Below are positions 43,241 to 52,245 of a stretch of DNA of 57,394 nt, piece after piece. Location: contig CAJUKN010000007.1 of assembly GCA_910587485.1 (NCBI GenBank), forward strand, positions 1 through 57,394, in the 5' to 3' direction. Numbering within the stretch: the stretch's first letter is position 1; the number at the start of each line of letters is the position of its first letter. Both the position numbers and the translations under genes were made by a program. The stretch is from an uncultured Lachnospira sp. (GTDB lineage: Bacteria; Bacillota; Clostridia; Lachnospirales; Lachnospiraceae). The notes under the pieces were generated by a model. That model was not told where the DNA came from. It ran no database searches and saw nothing but the letters and a program-made list of their open reading frames with translations.

Positions 43241-44683
43241 ATGAACAAATATCCTGTAAATGATAGTTTTTATGATGAAGACCGTGTGCATGAAGAATGT
43301 GGCGTGTTTGGCGTCTATGATTTTGATGGAAAAGATGTGTCTTCAACCATATATTATGGATTATTTGCATTGCAGCACAGAGGTCAGGAAAGCTGTGGAA
43401 TTGCAGTCAGTGATACAAAAGGTCCAAAGGGAAAGGTGATTTCCCACAAGGATATGGGATTAGTAAATGATGTTTTTAATTCGGAAATTTTAGAACAATT
43501 AAAGGGGAATATAGGAATTGGGCATGTGCGCTATTCAACTGCTGGCGGCAGTGTAAGAGAAAATGCACAGCCTTTAGTTTTAAATTATGTAAAGGGAACG
43601 CTTGGCATGGCACACAACGGCAATTTGTTAAATGCAGTTGAATTAAGGGACGAGCTTTCCTATACAGGTGCTATTTTTCAGACAACGATTGACTCAGAGG
43701 TTATCGCTTATCTTATTGCAAGAGAGCGTTTAAAAGTTGGAACGGTTGAAGAAGCTGTAAAAAATGCGATGCTCAAAATTAAGGGGGCATATTCATTAAT
43801 TGTGATGAGTCCTCGTAAATTAATTGGTGCAAGAGACCCTTTTGGATTTAAGCCTCTTTGTATTGGAAAGAGAGATAACACCTATTTTCTCTCATCCGAA
43901 ACTTGTGCGCTTGATACAGTAGGTGCTGAGTTTATAAGAGATGTGCTTCCCGGAGAGATTGTTACGATTACACAAGATGGTATTGAATCCGATACCTCTA
44001 TGATGAGAAATGAGACAGCTAAGTGTATATTTGAATATATTTATTTTGCAAGACCAGACAGTAAATTTGATGGAATGGGTATATATGAGTCAAGAATTAA
44101 TGCAGGGCGTATTCTTGCAAAAACGCACCCTGTTGAGGCAGATATTGTTGTGGGTGTTCCTGAATCTGGAAATCCAGCGGCATTAGGTTACTCGATGGAA
44201 TCAGGCATTCCTTATGGCAATGCGTTTATAAAAAATAATTATGTTGGAAGAACCTTTATAAAGCCTAAACAAGAACAAAGAGAATCTAGTGTGATGGTAA
44301 AATTGAATGTACTAAAAGAAGCAATAGAAGGTAAGCGAGTTATTATGATTGATGATTCGATTGTGCGAGGAACAACCTGTGCAAGAATTGTCAGTTTACT
44401 TAAACATGCAGGCGCAAAAGAAGTTCATGTAAGAATTAGCTCACCTCCATTTTTACACCCATGTTACTTTGGTACAGATATACCATCGGAAGAACAACTG
44501 ATTGCTTCAGGCAATACGGTTGAACAGGTTTGCAAAATTATAGGTGCAGATTCATTAGGCTATTTGGAGGTAGACCGATTAAGTGAGATGATATGTGGGC
44601 ATACGGGGTTTTGCGATGCATGTTTTACAGGAAATTATCCTATTGAACCACCTACAATAGATATACGTGGTGAGATGGGGTAA
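43241..44683 (+). CDS. purF: amidophosphoribosyltransferase
   Basis: First committed step of purine synthesis, PRPP and glutamine to phosphoribosylamine. 480 residues; glutaminase Cys at C20 in HEECGVFGVYD, so a 19-residue propeptide would be removed. PRPP loop VIMIDDSIVRGTTCARIV. The cysteines in MICGHTGFCDACF near the C-terminus fit a Bacillus-type 4Fe-4S enzyme, together with ETAKCIFEYIYFARPDS. 24 bp after purC. Confidence 0.95.
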   Translation: MNKYPVNDSFYDEDRVHEECGVFGVYDFDGKDVSSTIYYGLFALQHRGQESCGIAVSDTKGPKGKVISHKDMGLVNDVFNSEILEQLKGNIGIGHVRYSTAGGSVRENAQPLVLNYVKGTLGMAHNGNLLNAVELRDELSYTGAIFQTTIDSEVIAYLIARERLKVGTVEEAVKNAMLKIKGAYSLIVMSPRKLIGARDPFGFKPLCIGKRDNTYFLSSETCALDTVGAEFIRDVLPGEIVTITQDGIESDTSMMRNETAKCIFEYIYFARPDSKFDGMGIYESRINAGRILAKTHPVEADIVVGVPESGNPAALGYSMESGIPYGNAFIKNNYVGRTFIKPKQEQRESSVMVKLNVLKEAIEGKRVIMIDDSIVRGTTCARIVSLLKHAGAKEVHVRISSPPFLHPCYFGTDIPSEEQLIASGNTVEQVCKIIGADSLGYLEVDRLSEMICGHTGFCDACFTGNYPIEPPTIDIRGEMG

Positions 44684-44769
44684 AAGGCTGTAAGCAAGCC
44701 CCAGAACTATAAAATAAAAATTATTAAATGAGTGATTGTTAAATAGAAGCTAAAAATATAAAAAAATAA

Positions 44770-44827
44770 GAAAGGGGATAGTTACGGAAAATATTATATT
44801 TATGAATTTTCGGTAACGGATTTACAG
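44770..44827 (+). promoter_or_regulatory. purB ribosome site separated from the start codon by a hairpin
   Basis: AAGAAAGGGGATA is followed at once by GTTACGGAAAAT/ATTTTCGGTAAC (11 pairs, one G-G mismatch) and then ten bases to the ATG. There is no good Shine-Dalgarno between hairpin and ATG. With the hairpin folded, the spacing becomes near normal. Confidence 0.5.
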
Positions 44828-46258
44828 ATGAATGACAGATATCAGACACCGCTTGGTGAGCGATATGCCAGCAAAGAGATGCAGTATATTTTTTCTCCAG
44901 ATATGAAATTTAAGACATGGAGAAAGTTGTGGATTGCACTGGCAGAGACAGAAAAGGAATTAGGGCTTGATATTACAGACGAGCAGATTGCAGAGTTAAA
45001 GGCAAATGCAGATAATATTAATTATGAAGACGCAAAAAAGCGTGAGAAGGAAGTGCGCCATGATGTGATGTCGCATGTGTACGCATATGGACTTCAATGT
45101 CCTAAGGCAAAAGGAATTATTCATCTGGGTGCAACTTCATGTTATGTTGGCGACAATACCGATATTATTATAATGACAGAAGGCTTAAAACTTATTCGCA
45201 AAAAGCTTGTCAATGTGATAGATGAACTTGCAACGTTTGCTGATAAGTATAAGGCGCAGCCAACACTTGCTTTTACACATTTTCAGCCTGCACAGCCAAC
45301 AACGGTTGGAAAACGTGCAGCGCTGTGGCTTAATGAATTGGTTATAGACCTTGAAGATTTAGACTATGTACTCTCTACCATGAAGTTGTTAGGATGTAAG
45401 GGAACAACAGGCACACAAGCTTCGTTTCTTGAATTATTTAATGGAGACCATGAAAAAATACGACAGATTGATAAAAAAATTGCTGAAAAAATGGGATTTG
45501 CAGCGAGTGTTGCGGTGTCTGGTCAGACGTATTCAAGAAAGATAGACACAAGAGTGTTAAATGTTCTTGCAGGTATTGCGGCAAGTGCGCATAAGTTTTC
45601 TAATGATATTCGTCTATTGCAGCATTTAAAAGAAGTGGAGGAACCATTTGAAAAATCACAAATTGGCTCATCGGCTATGGCTTACAAGAGAAATCCTATG
45701 AGAAGTGAACGAATGGCGTCTCTTGCGGATTATGTGATTTGTGATGCACTTAACCCAGCCATTGTTTCATCAACACAATGGTTTGAAAGAACATTAGATG
45801 ATTCAGCAAACAAGAGACTTTCTGTTCCAGAGGGCTTTTTGGCAGTTGATGGCATACTTGATTTGTACTTAAATGTTGTTGATGGTCTTGTTGTCTATGA
45901 AAAGGTTATCGAGAAACGATTGATGTCTGAGCTTCCATTTATGGCAACTGAAAATATTATGATGGATGCCGTGAAAGCGGGAGGAGACAGACAAGAGCTG
46001 CATGAGAAGATTCGCGAATTGTCAATGATTGCAGGAAAGAGAGTAAAACAGGAAGGTCTTGACAACAATTTGCTTGAATTGATTGCAAAAGAGCCTATGT
46101 TTGGCGTTACGTTGGAAGAACTTAAAGCAAAACTGGAGCCTTCAAAATATGTAGGGCGTTCAAAAGAGCAGGTTGAGGAATATTTATCAGAAGTAATCCA
46201 GCCAATTCTTGATGCAAATGCAGATATACTTGGAATAAAAGCAGAAATTAATGTATAA
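44828..46258 (+). CDS. purB: adenylosuccinate lyase
   Basis: Cleaves SAICAR and adenylosuccinate in purine synthesis. 476 residues, start MNDRYQTPLGERYASKEM; signature SSAMAYKRNPMRSER in the flexible catalytic loop; LGATSCYVGDNTD and TFAHFQPAQPT-like THFQPAQPTTVGKR follow the fumarase/aspartase fold. The third purine gene in a row, ~145 bp after purF, with its own unusual leader and a strong terminator afterwards. Confidence 0.95.
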   Translation: MNDRYQTPLGERYASKEMQYIFSPDMKFKTWRKLWIALAETEKELGLDITDEQIAELKANADNINYEDAKKREKEVRHDVMSHVYAYGLQCPKAKGIIHLGATSCYVGDNTDIIIMTEGLKLIRKKLVNVIDELATFADKYKAQPTLAFTHFQPAQPTTVGKRAALWLNELVIDLEDLDYVLSTMKLLGCKGTTGTQASFLELFNGDHEKIRQIDKKIAEKMGFAASVAVSGQTYSRKIDTRVLNVLAGIAASAHKFSNDIRLLQHLKEVEEPFEKSQIGSSAMAYKRNPMRSERMASLADYVICDALNPAIVSSTQWFERTLDDSANKRLSVPEGFLAVDGILDLYLNVVDGLVVYEKVIEKRLMSELPFMATENIMMDAVKAGGDRQELHEKIRELSMIAGKRVKQEGLDNNLLELIAKEPMFGVTLEELKAKLEPSKYVGRSKEQVEEYLSEVIQPILDANADILGIKAEINV

Positions 46259-46303
46259 TATATAATACAAATTATAATATAAATATAAAAAAATAAGTAA
46301 GAG

Positions 46304-46369
46304 AATGTTCCGTATTGTAATCTTGATTATGATAGTAAGAATAAGAGATTACAATATGGAACATTTTTT
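46304..46369 (+). terminator. strong intrinsic terminator after purB
   Basis: A 20-bp stem (AATGTTCCGTATTGTAATCT with its complement, one G-U) with a 22-nt loop, ending in a run of six T. Marks the end of the pur genes. Confidence 0.88.
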
Positions 46370-46542
46370 ATATTGGAATGATTTTATAGAAAAATAATAA
46401 AAATTTAATAAATTATGTTTACGAAAATTTTATAAAGTGGTAAAATTTTTTAAAGAGGGTGTGAAACGTTAAATAATGAAGTTATAAGGAGGATTTATAC
46501 GAAAAATAAATTATTCCACAGGTTAAAATGAATTTAATTAAT

Positions 46543-46607
46543 ACTTTATGTCTGTGTGTTGCTTGACATAAAGTCATGCAAAGAGCAGCGCAGAAATGAG
46601 GATTTTT
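46543..46607 (+). promoter_or_regulatory. structured leader of the chemoreceptor gene, same type as yfbR
   Basis: A perfect 10-bp hairpin ACTTTATGTC/GACATAAAGT; loop bases TGTGTTGCT can form 9 continuous pairs with AGCAGCGCA, which ends just before GAAATGAGGA. Relative to yfbR one pair changes U-A to C-G and another U-A to U-G, so complementarity is kept. Confidence 0.55.
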
Positions 46608-48431
46608 ATGAATGAAAAAGTACATAACAAGAAAAAAAGAAAGGGATTAAAGAGTTTTTCTAGCAAGTTGGTTTTATTTGCAGTCTCATTATTAGTGATA
46701 GAAGCACTTTGTCTTTCTGTTGTAGGGGTTATTTCATTGCAACAGTCGTTTACAGAATCCATTGATAATTATATAGAAACAAGTAATACTGGATATAAGT
46801 CTGAGATAAAAGCTCAAGTTCAGTCTGCTATTTCCGTTATTAAAAAACAATATGAACAATATAAGAGTGGTGCTAAAACTGAAGCACAGGCAAAACAAGA
46901 TGCACTTGAAGCCGTAAGAAATATGAGATATCGAGACGATGATTCAGGTTATATTTGGATTGATGGCATTGATTATACGCTTGTTATGCATCCAGTACTC
47001 ACAGAACAAGAAGGCACAAACAGACGTGACTTAAAAGATAAAAATGGCGTTATGGTTACACAGGACGTTGTAAAAGCAGCACAAGAAGGCGGCGGATATA
47101 ATGAGTTTCATTTTACAAAGGCAGATGGTGTAACAGTTGCACCTAAAATTGCTTATTCTGAATTATTTAAGGAATGGGGCTGGGCAGTTGCCACAGGAAA
47201 TTATGTTGATGATATGAATGAACAGCTTCAGGCAAAAAGAGATGGCATTGAGGATTCTTTTCAGGGTATGGTATTTATGTATGTAGCTGTTGCCATAGTT
47301 GTTGTTATAGTAGGTATGCTTGCAGCATTATATTTTGGTCTTGTCATATCAAAAAGTATTAAAAAGATTGATTCGGATATCCGAAATGTTGCAAAAGGCG
47401 ATTTGGGATTTTCCGGAGATGAGAAAATTATTGCAAGAGCAGATGAGATTGGACATATTGGAAGGTCTCTTGAAATGGTTAAAGAGGAACTTTCTGGCAT
47501 TATTGGAACAGTCCAAAATGGAAGCGTTGAGTTAAAAGAAGACAGTACTAGATTTGGCGAAAATTTTGCTGAAATTACGGAGAGTATCAAAAATATCAAT
47601 ATTGCGGTAGAAGAGCTTGCAGAAGGTGCAACAAATCAAGCAAATGAGACAGAAACCGTAAATAATAAGGTTATTGAACTTGGTGATATTATTGATGTTG
47701 AAAAAGATGGTGTTGAGAATTTGACAACATCTGTTGATGTTATGATGGGACATTCGGATAAAGCAATGGAAAGTATTGAAGAATTGTATCGGATTACAGA
47801 GACAACAATTAATGCCATTTCTATTGTATCTGAACAGACAGAAAAAAATAGTGATTCTGCTTCAAGTATCAGCAAAGCCGTTGAGATTATTAAAGGAATT
47901 GCTACACAGACAAATCTTTTATCATTGAATGCAAGTATTGAGTCGGCAAGAGCTGGTGAAGCGGGACGTGGATTTGCAGTTGTTGCTGAGCAAATTCGCG
48001 GTCTGGCAGAGGAGTCTGCTAAAAATGCAGAAGAGATTGAGACCGTTGTAAAAGAGCTGCTCTATAATGTTAAAAATTCTATTTTGAAGATGAAAGAAGT
48101 TAATGAAGAAGTAGTACAGCAAAAACAAAGATTAGATATTACAAAACAATCATTTGATTTGCTTTATGGAGAGATTCAAAGTGTAGACAATATGGCTAAA
48201 AAGATTGATGACCAGACAAGAGTTCTTGATGGCATTAGAACCGTTGTATCTGATTCTACAACAGGTCTTGCCAGTGTGATAGAACAAAATGCTGCCTCTA
48301 TGCAGGAGACAAGTGCAAGTTTACAAATTCTTTCTGAATCGATTGAATCATGCCAGAAAGATACAGTAAAACTCGTTGAATTAAGTAAAAAACAGACGCA
48401 GGAAACAGAGAAATTTAAACTTCTTGCGTAA
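46608..48431 (+). CDS. methyl-accepting chemotaxis protein with Cache sensor
   Basis: A 607-residue transducer: TM1 ~18-43, a single-Cache extracytoplasmic domain with DDDSGYIWIDGIDYTLVMHP and WGWAVATGNYVDDM, TM2 ~220-245, HAMP, then a long coiled-coil signalling domain with the hairpin tip IATQTNLLSLNASIESARAG then EAGRGFAVVAEQIRGLAEES. Cache domains of this kind bind small carboxylates or amino acids. The start is the second ATG, 6 bases after GAGGA; the first ATG overlaps the ribosome site. Indicates motility together with PilZ and flagellin-like genes. Confidence 0.94.
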   Translation: MNEKVHNKKKRKGLKSFSSKLVLFAVSLLVIEALCLSVVGVISLQQSFTESIDNYIETSNTGYKSEIKAQVQSAISVIKKQYEQYKSGAKTEAQAKQDALEAVRNMRYRDDDSGYIWIDGIDYTLVMHPVLTEQEGTNRRDLKDKNGVMVTQDVVKAAQEGGGYNEFHFTKADGVTVAPKIAYSELFKEWGWAVATGNYVDDMNEQLQAKRDGIEDSFQGMVFMYVAVAIVVVIVGMLAALYFGLVISKSIKKIDSDIRNVAKGDLGFSGDEKIIARADEIGHIGRSLEMVKEELSGIIGTVQNGSVELKEDSTRFGENFAEITESIKNINIAVEELAEGATNQANETETVNNKVIELGDIIDVEKDGVENLTTSVDVMMGHSDKAMESIEELYRITETTINAISIVSEQTEKNSDSASSISKAVEIIKGIATQTNLLSLNASIESARAGEAGRGFAVVAEQIRGLAEESAKNAEEIETVVKELLYNVKNSILKMKEVNEEVVQQKQRLDITKQSFDLLYGEIQSVDNMAKKIDDQTRVLDGIRTVVSDSTTGLASVIEQNAASMQETSASLQILSESIESCQKDTVKLVELSKKQTQETEKFKLLA

Positions 48432-48457
48432 AAGTTGGAAAAAAATTTAAAAAAGAC

Positions 48458-48487
48458 TTGACAAAGTATGGAATCCAGTTTTATAAT
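48458..48487 (+). promoter_or_regulatory. tRNA promoter
   Basis: TTGACA, 18 bp, TATAAT, ~75 bp upstream of tRNA-Val; the best promoter for the two-tRNA unit. Confidence 0.8.
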
Positions 48488-48562
48488 AGCAAAGTGGTTT
48501 GCAGTAGCAAGTATATTGATATTGCAAGAAACAAAGGATTTATCCTAAGGTAAATGGAATAT

Positions 48563-48635
48563 GGGATCATAGCTCAGCTGGGAGAGCATCTGCCTTACAA
48601 GCAGAGGGTCATAGGTTCGAGCCCTATTGGTCCCA
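48563..48635 (+). tRNA. tRNA-Val (UAC anticodon)
   Basis: Full cloverleaf: acceptor GGGATCA/TGGTCCC, D-arm AGCTCAGCTGGGAGAGC, anticodon arm TCTGC-CTTACAA-GCAGA with anticodon TAC, T-arm GGTTCGAGCC. CCA is not encoded. Confidence 0.95.
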
Positions 48636-48690
48636 TACATACATTTATTTTATATAAGAATGGCTTAAAGCATGACATTCGTTATAATAT

Positions 48691-48764
48691 GGCGAGATAG
48701 CTCAGCTGGCTAGAGCACACGGTTCATACCCGTGTTGTCGTGGGTTCAAGTCCCTCTCTCGCTA
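48691..48764 (+). tRNA. tRNA-Met (CAU anticodon, elongator type)
   Basis: Acceptor GGCGAGA/TCTCGCT, D-arm AGCTCAGCTGGCTAGAGC, anticodon arm CACGG-TTCATAC-CCGTG, T-arm GGGTTCAAGTCCC. The first acceptor pair is G-U, not the C-A mismatch of initiator tRNA, so elongator Met; an Ile2 (lysidine) tRNA is less likely. CCA is not encoded. Confidence 0.93.
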
Positions 48765-48770
48765 CTATAA

Positions 48771-48800
48771 AAAAGGAATCTGGTGACAGATTCCTTTTTT
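48771..48800 (+). terminator. intrinsic terminator of the tRNA unit
   Basis: GGAATCTG-GTGA-CAGATTCC with A-run before and six T after: a textbook terminator. Confidence 0.93.
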
Positions 48801-48831
48801 GCATAGTTAAATATAAAAATGGAGGGCTTAT

Positions 48832-49380
48832 ATGAGAGTTGGACTTGGATATGATGTTCATCGGTTAGTTGAAAATAGAAAACTGATACTTGGAGGCGTT
48901 GAGATTCCTTATGAAAAAGGATTATTGGGACACTCCGATGCAGATGTGTTGATACATGCTATTATGGATGCATTGCTTGGTGCGGCTGCACTAGGTGATA
49001 TAGGGCAGCATTTTCCAGATACAAATGAGGCTTACAAGGGAATTTCAAGTGTTAAACTTTTAAGTGAAGTTGCAAAATTATTGGAAGAAAATAATTATTT
49101 TATTGAAAATATTGATGCTACGATTATTGCACAAAAACCAAAGATGGCACCTTATATTAAAATGATGAGAGAAAATATATCCAAAACGCTTGGCATTGAA
49201 TTAAGTCAAATTAATATAAAGGCAACGACAGAGGAAGGGCTTGGTTTTACAGGAAATGGAGAAGGTATATCCTCACAGGCTATCTGTTCTATTTCTTCTG
49301 TTCTTGATTATATTTATAAGGAGCCTGCGTCAAGTTGCTGCAGTGGCTGCAATAAAAAAAGTTGTGGTAAAGAGAATTAG
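48832..49380 (+). CDS. ispF: 2-C-methyl-D-erythritol 2,4-cyclodiphosphate synthase with Cys-rich tail
   Basis: Fifth step of the MEP isoprenoid pathway. Zinc ligands D8 and H10 (GLGYDVHRL) and H42 (LIHAIMDALLG); GHSDADVL and ATTEEGLGFTGNGEGI are family signatures. The normal fold ends around residue 160; about 20 extra residues follow (PASSCCSGCNKKSCGKEN) with four cysteines that could bind metal. GGAGG ribosome site. Confidence 0.94.
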   Translation: MRVGLGYDVHRLVENRKLILGGVEIPYEKGLLGHSDADVLIHAIMDALLGAAALGDIGQHFPDTNEAYKGISSVKLLSEVAKLLEENNYFIENIDATIIAQKPKMAPYIKMMRENISKTLGIELSQINIKATTEEGLGFTGNGEGISSQAICSISSVLDYIYKEPASSCCSGCNKKSCGKEN

Positions 49381-49409
49381 CAAAGCGGATTACGAATATC
49401 CGCTTCATG
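49381..49409 (+). repeat. dispersed hairpin repeat, module B (short copy)
   Basis: AAGCGGAT-TACGAAT-ATCCGCTT, the core of module B without its head, directly after the ispF stop. Confidence 0.65.
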
Positions 49410-49529
49410 TTAAAGCAAAATAATATTTTATCCAATGTGTTGTATCCCTACCCTTATTTTAGCTATGGGGAGTGTAAACTTAAACAATATAAAATCTTAT
49501 AAATAAAAATAACAGAAATGAGGATTGAT

Positions 49530-50948
49530 ATGAAAATTTATAATACACTTACAAGGACGAAAGAAGATTTTATTCCATTAGAAGATAATAAAGTAAAAAT
49601 GTATGTGTGTGGACCAACTGTCTATAATCTGATTCATATTGGCAATGCTCGCCCAATGATTTGTTTTGATACTGTTAGAAGGTATCTTGAATATAAAGGT
49701 TATGAAGTAAATTATGTATCTAATTTTACAGATGTTGATGACAAGATTATAAAAAAGGCAATCGAGGAGGGCGTGTCGTCTGAGGAGATATCGGCTCGGT
49801 ATATAGAAGAATGTAAAAAAGATATGCAGGGTATGAATATTAAGCCTGCCACAACACACCCTTTGGCGACAAAGGAAATTGATGGTATGATTGATATGAT
49901 TCATACGCTTATTGACAAAGGATACGCATATAATGTAAATGGGACAGTATATTATAGAACGCGAAAATTTGAAGGATATGGGAAACTTTCAAGAAAAAAT
50001 ATTGATGATTTAGAGGCAGGACATCGAGATGAGGCACACAAGTTAAAAGTTTCTGGCGAAGATGAGAAGGAAGACCCACTTGATTTTGTATTGTGGAAAC
50101 CCAAAAAAGAGGGAGAACCTTCATGGCATTCCGATTGGAGTGATGGAAGACCGGGCTGGCATATTGAATGTTCTGTAATGTCTAAAAAATATTTAGCAGA
50201 TGAGATTGATATTCATGCAGGTGGGGAAGACCTTATTTTTCCACACCATGAAAATGAAATTGCTCAATCGGAAGCGGCAAACGGCGTACCATTTGCAAAA
50301 TATTGGATGCACAATGCGTTTTTAAATATTAATAACAAAAAAATGTCCAAATCAGAAGGCAATTTTTTTACAGTACGTGATATAAGCCAAGAATATGATT
50401 TGCAAGTACTACGATTTTTTATGCTGTCTGCACATTATAGAAATCCAATTAATTTTAGTCGTGAATTAATGGATTCTGCAAAAAATGGACTTGATAGAAT
50501 AATTACATCGGTGTCAAATTTAAAACATTTACTTCAAAATACAAAGAAATCATCAATGACAGAAGAAGAACAACAAAAGTTGAAGGAAACGAATATATTT
50601 CGTGATAAATTTGAGCAGGCAATGGAAGATGATTTTAATACAGCAGATGCAATTTCAGCCATATTTGAATTAGTAAAATATATCAATTCTAACAGTAGTG
50701 GTGATAATACAAAAGAATATATTGAAAGTTTATTGGAAAAAATAACAACGCTTACTGATATATTGGGACTGATTGTGGAGAAAAAGGAAGAAATCCTTGA
50801 CAGCGATATTGAAGCATTGATTTTACAAAGGCAGCAGGCAAGAAAAGAAAAAAATTTTGCAAGAGCTGATGAAATTAGAGAAGAATTATTATCAAAAAAT
50901 ATTGTGTTAGAGGATACTAGAGAAGGCGTAAGATGGAAAAGAATTTGA
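49530..50948 (+). CDS. cysS: cysteinyl-tRNA synthetase
   Basis: Charges tRNA-Cys. 472 residues: zinc/Cys-binding C27 in VCGPTVYNLIHIGNARP (HIGH box), GWHIECSVMSKKYL and HHENEIAQSE (other zinc ligands), KMSKSEGN (KMSKS box), then a C-terminal anticodon domain. The start is the ATG after GAGGA; an upstream ATG overlaps that site. No T-box leader was found in the 120 bp upstream. It overlaps mrnC by 16 bases. Confidence 0.96.
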   Translation: MKIYNTLTRTKEDFIPLEDNKVKMYVCGPTVYNLIHIGNARPMICFDTVRRYLEYKGYEVNYVSNFTDVDDKIIKKAIEEGVSSEEISARYIEECKKDMQGMNIKPATTHPLATKEIDGMIDMIHTLIDKGYAYNVNGTVYYRTRKFEGYGKLSRKNIDDLEAGHRDEAHKLKVSGEDEKEDPLDFVLWKPKKEGEPSWHSDWSDGRPGWHIECSVMSKKYLADEIDIHAGGEDLIFPHHENEIAQSEAANGVPFAKYWMHNAFLNINNKKMSKSEGNFFTVRDISQEYDLQVLRFFMLSAHYRNPINFSRELMDSAKNGLDRIITSVSNLKHLLQNTKKSSMTEEEQQKLKETNIFRDKFEQAMEDDFNTADAISAIFELVKYINSNSSGDNTKEYIESLLEKITTLTDILGLIVEKKEEILDSDIEALILQRQQARKEKNFARADEIREELLSKNIVLEDTREGVRWKRI

Positions 50949-51361
50949 CGAAATCACTAGAAGAAGTATTTAAAATGAATATTGCTTCACCAACACAGTT
51001 GTCTCCTTTGGTATTGGCTTATATTGGTGACAGTATATATGATTTGGTAATAAAGACTTATCTTTTAGAGACAAAGGGAAATATGCCAGTCAATAAGCTA
51101 AATCAATATGCCAGTCATTTTTTAAAAGCAGTAACACAGTCTGTTATGATAGAACAAATCGAACCCATATTGTCAAAAGATGAGGAAACCATATATAAAA
51201 GAGGGCGTAATGCAAAGTCTTATACATGTGCTAAAAATGCCAGTGTGGCGGAGTATAGAAAAGCTACTGGATTTGAGGCGCTTTTGGGCTGGTTGTATTT
51301 AAAAGGTGAGTTTGATAGAATGATGGAATTAATTAAAATGGGTATGGATAGTTTAAAATAA
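50933..51361 (+). CDS. mrnC: Mini-ribonuclease 3 (23S rRNA maturation)
   Basis: A 142-residue RNase III-like nuclease without an RNA-binding domain: LAYIGDSIYDLVIKTYLL carries the catalytic signature, then YKRGRNAKSYTCAKNAS and GFEALLGWLYLKGE (second acidic motif). Trims 23S rRNA ends in Bacillus. Start lies inside the cysS 3' end, in the standard cysS-mrnC-rlmB order. Confidence 0.93.
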   Translation: MEKNLTKSLEEVFKMNIASPTQLSPLVLAYIGDSIYDLVIKTYLLETKGNMPVNKLNQYASHFLKAVTQSVMIEQIEPILSKDEETIYKRGRNAKSYTCAKNASVAEYRKATGFEALLGWLYLKGEFDRMMELIKMGMDSLK

Positions 51362-51415
51362 GCTTATTAATAAAAATACAATTAGGCAGATATTTACTGC
51401 GAAAGTGAGGCATAT

Positions 51416-52156
51416 ATGCGATATACAGAATTTACGATAGAAGGCAGAAATGCAGTTTTGGAGGCTTTTCGTTCAGAGAAGACAGTAGATAAGTTATTTG
51501 TACTTGAACGATGTCAAGATGCACCAGTAAGAACGATAATAAAAGAGGCAAAAAAAGCAGATACAGTTATTCATTATGTTGACAAAGAACGCCTTGATAA
51601 AATGTCAAAGACTGGACATCATCAAGGAGTAATTGCATATACTGCCGCATATGAATATGCACAGATAGAGGATATCCTTTTGACTGCAAAAGAAAAGAAC
51701 GAGCCGCCATTTTTATTTATATTAGATGAGATTGAAGACCCACATAATCTGGGTGCAATTATAAGAACAGCAAATTTGGCGGGAGCGCATGGTATTATTA
51801 TACCAAAAAGACGTGCCGTAGGGCTTACATCAACAGTTGCAAAAACATCAGCTGGTGCCATTAATTATACGCCCGTTGCAAAGGTAACCAATATATCAAA
51901 AACGATAGATGAATTAAAACAACAAGGACTATGGTTTGTATGTGCAGATATGGACGGTACGCAGATGTATAATCTTGATTTAAGAGGTCCTATTGCACTT
52001 GTTATTGGAAATGAAGGAAATGGTGTAAGCAGACTTGTTAAGGAAAAGTGTGATTTTGTTGCCTCCATTCCAATGAAGGGGAATATTGATTCTTTAAATG
52101 CGTCTGTTGCAGCAGGCGTGTTGGCTTATGAGATTGTTAGACAAAGAATGAATTGA
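51416..52156 (+). CDS. rlmB: 23S rRNA 2'-O-ribose methyltransferase, TrmH/SpoU family
   Basis: A 246-residue SPOUT enzyme: N-terminal substrate domain, then LDEIEDPHNLGAIIRTANLA (motif 1), LVIGNEGNGVSRLV (motif 2) and SLNASVAAGVLAYEI (motif 3, trefoil knot). RlmB methylates G2251 in E. coli; the Gram-positive member in this position is usually given the same name. The start follows AGTGAGGC. Confidence 0.9.
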   Translation: MRYTEFTIEGRNAVLEAFRSEKTVDKLFVLERCQDAPVRTIIKEAKKADTVIHYVDKERLDKMSKTGHHQGVIAYTAAYEYAQIEDILLTAKEKNEPPFLFILDEIEDPHNLGAIIRTANLAGAHGIIIPKRRAVGLTSTVAKTSAGAINYTPVAKVTNISKTIDELKQQGLWFVCADMDGTQMYNLDLRGPIALVIGNEGNGVSRLVKEKCDFVASIPMKGNIDSLNASVAAGVLAYEIVRQRMN

Positions 52157-52245
52157 AAAGTTGAAAACTTTTGATTTTGTGTGGATGGTTGTTTCTAATT
52201 TGTGACAGTCTCCATATAGCAGTATTAAATGGTGAGGCGTTGACA

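Noticed and set aside
46596..46607. ATG overlapping the ribosome site as start of the chemoreceptor (also for cysS and the PilZ gene)
   Set aside because: In each case the first ATG is part of AAATGAGGA or AATGGAGG, and the next in-frame ATG has ideal spacing.
49410..49529. T-box leader for cysS
   Set aside because: No T-box sequence, specifier hairpin or terminator/antiterminator pair could be found.
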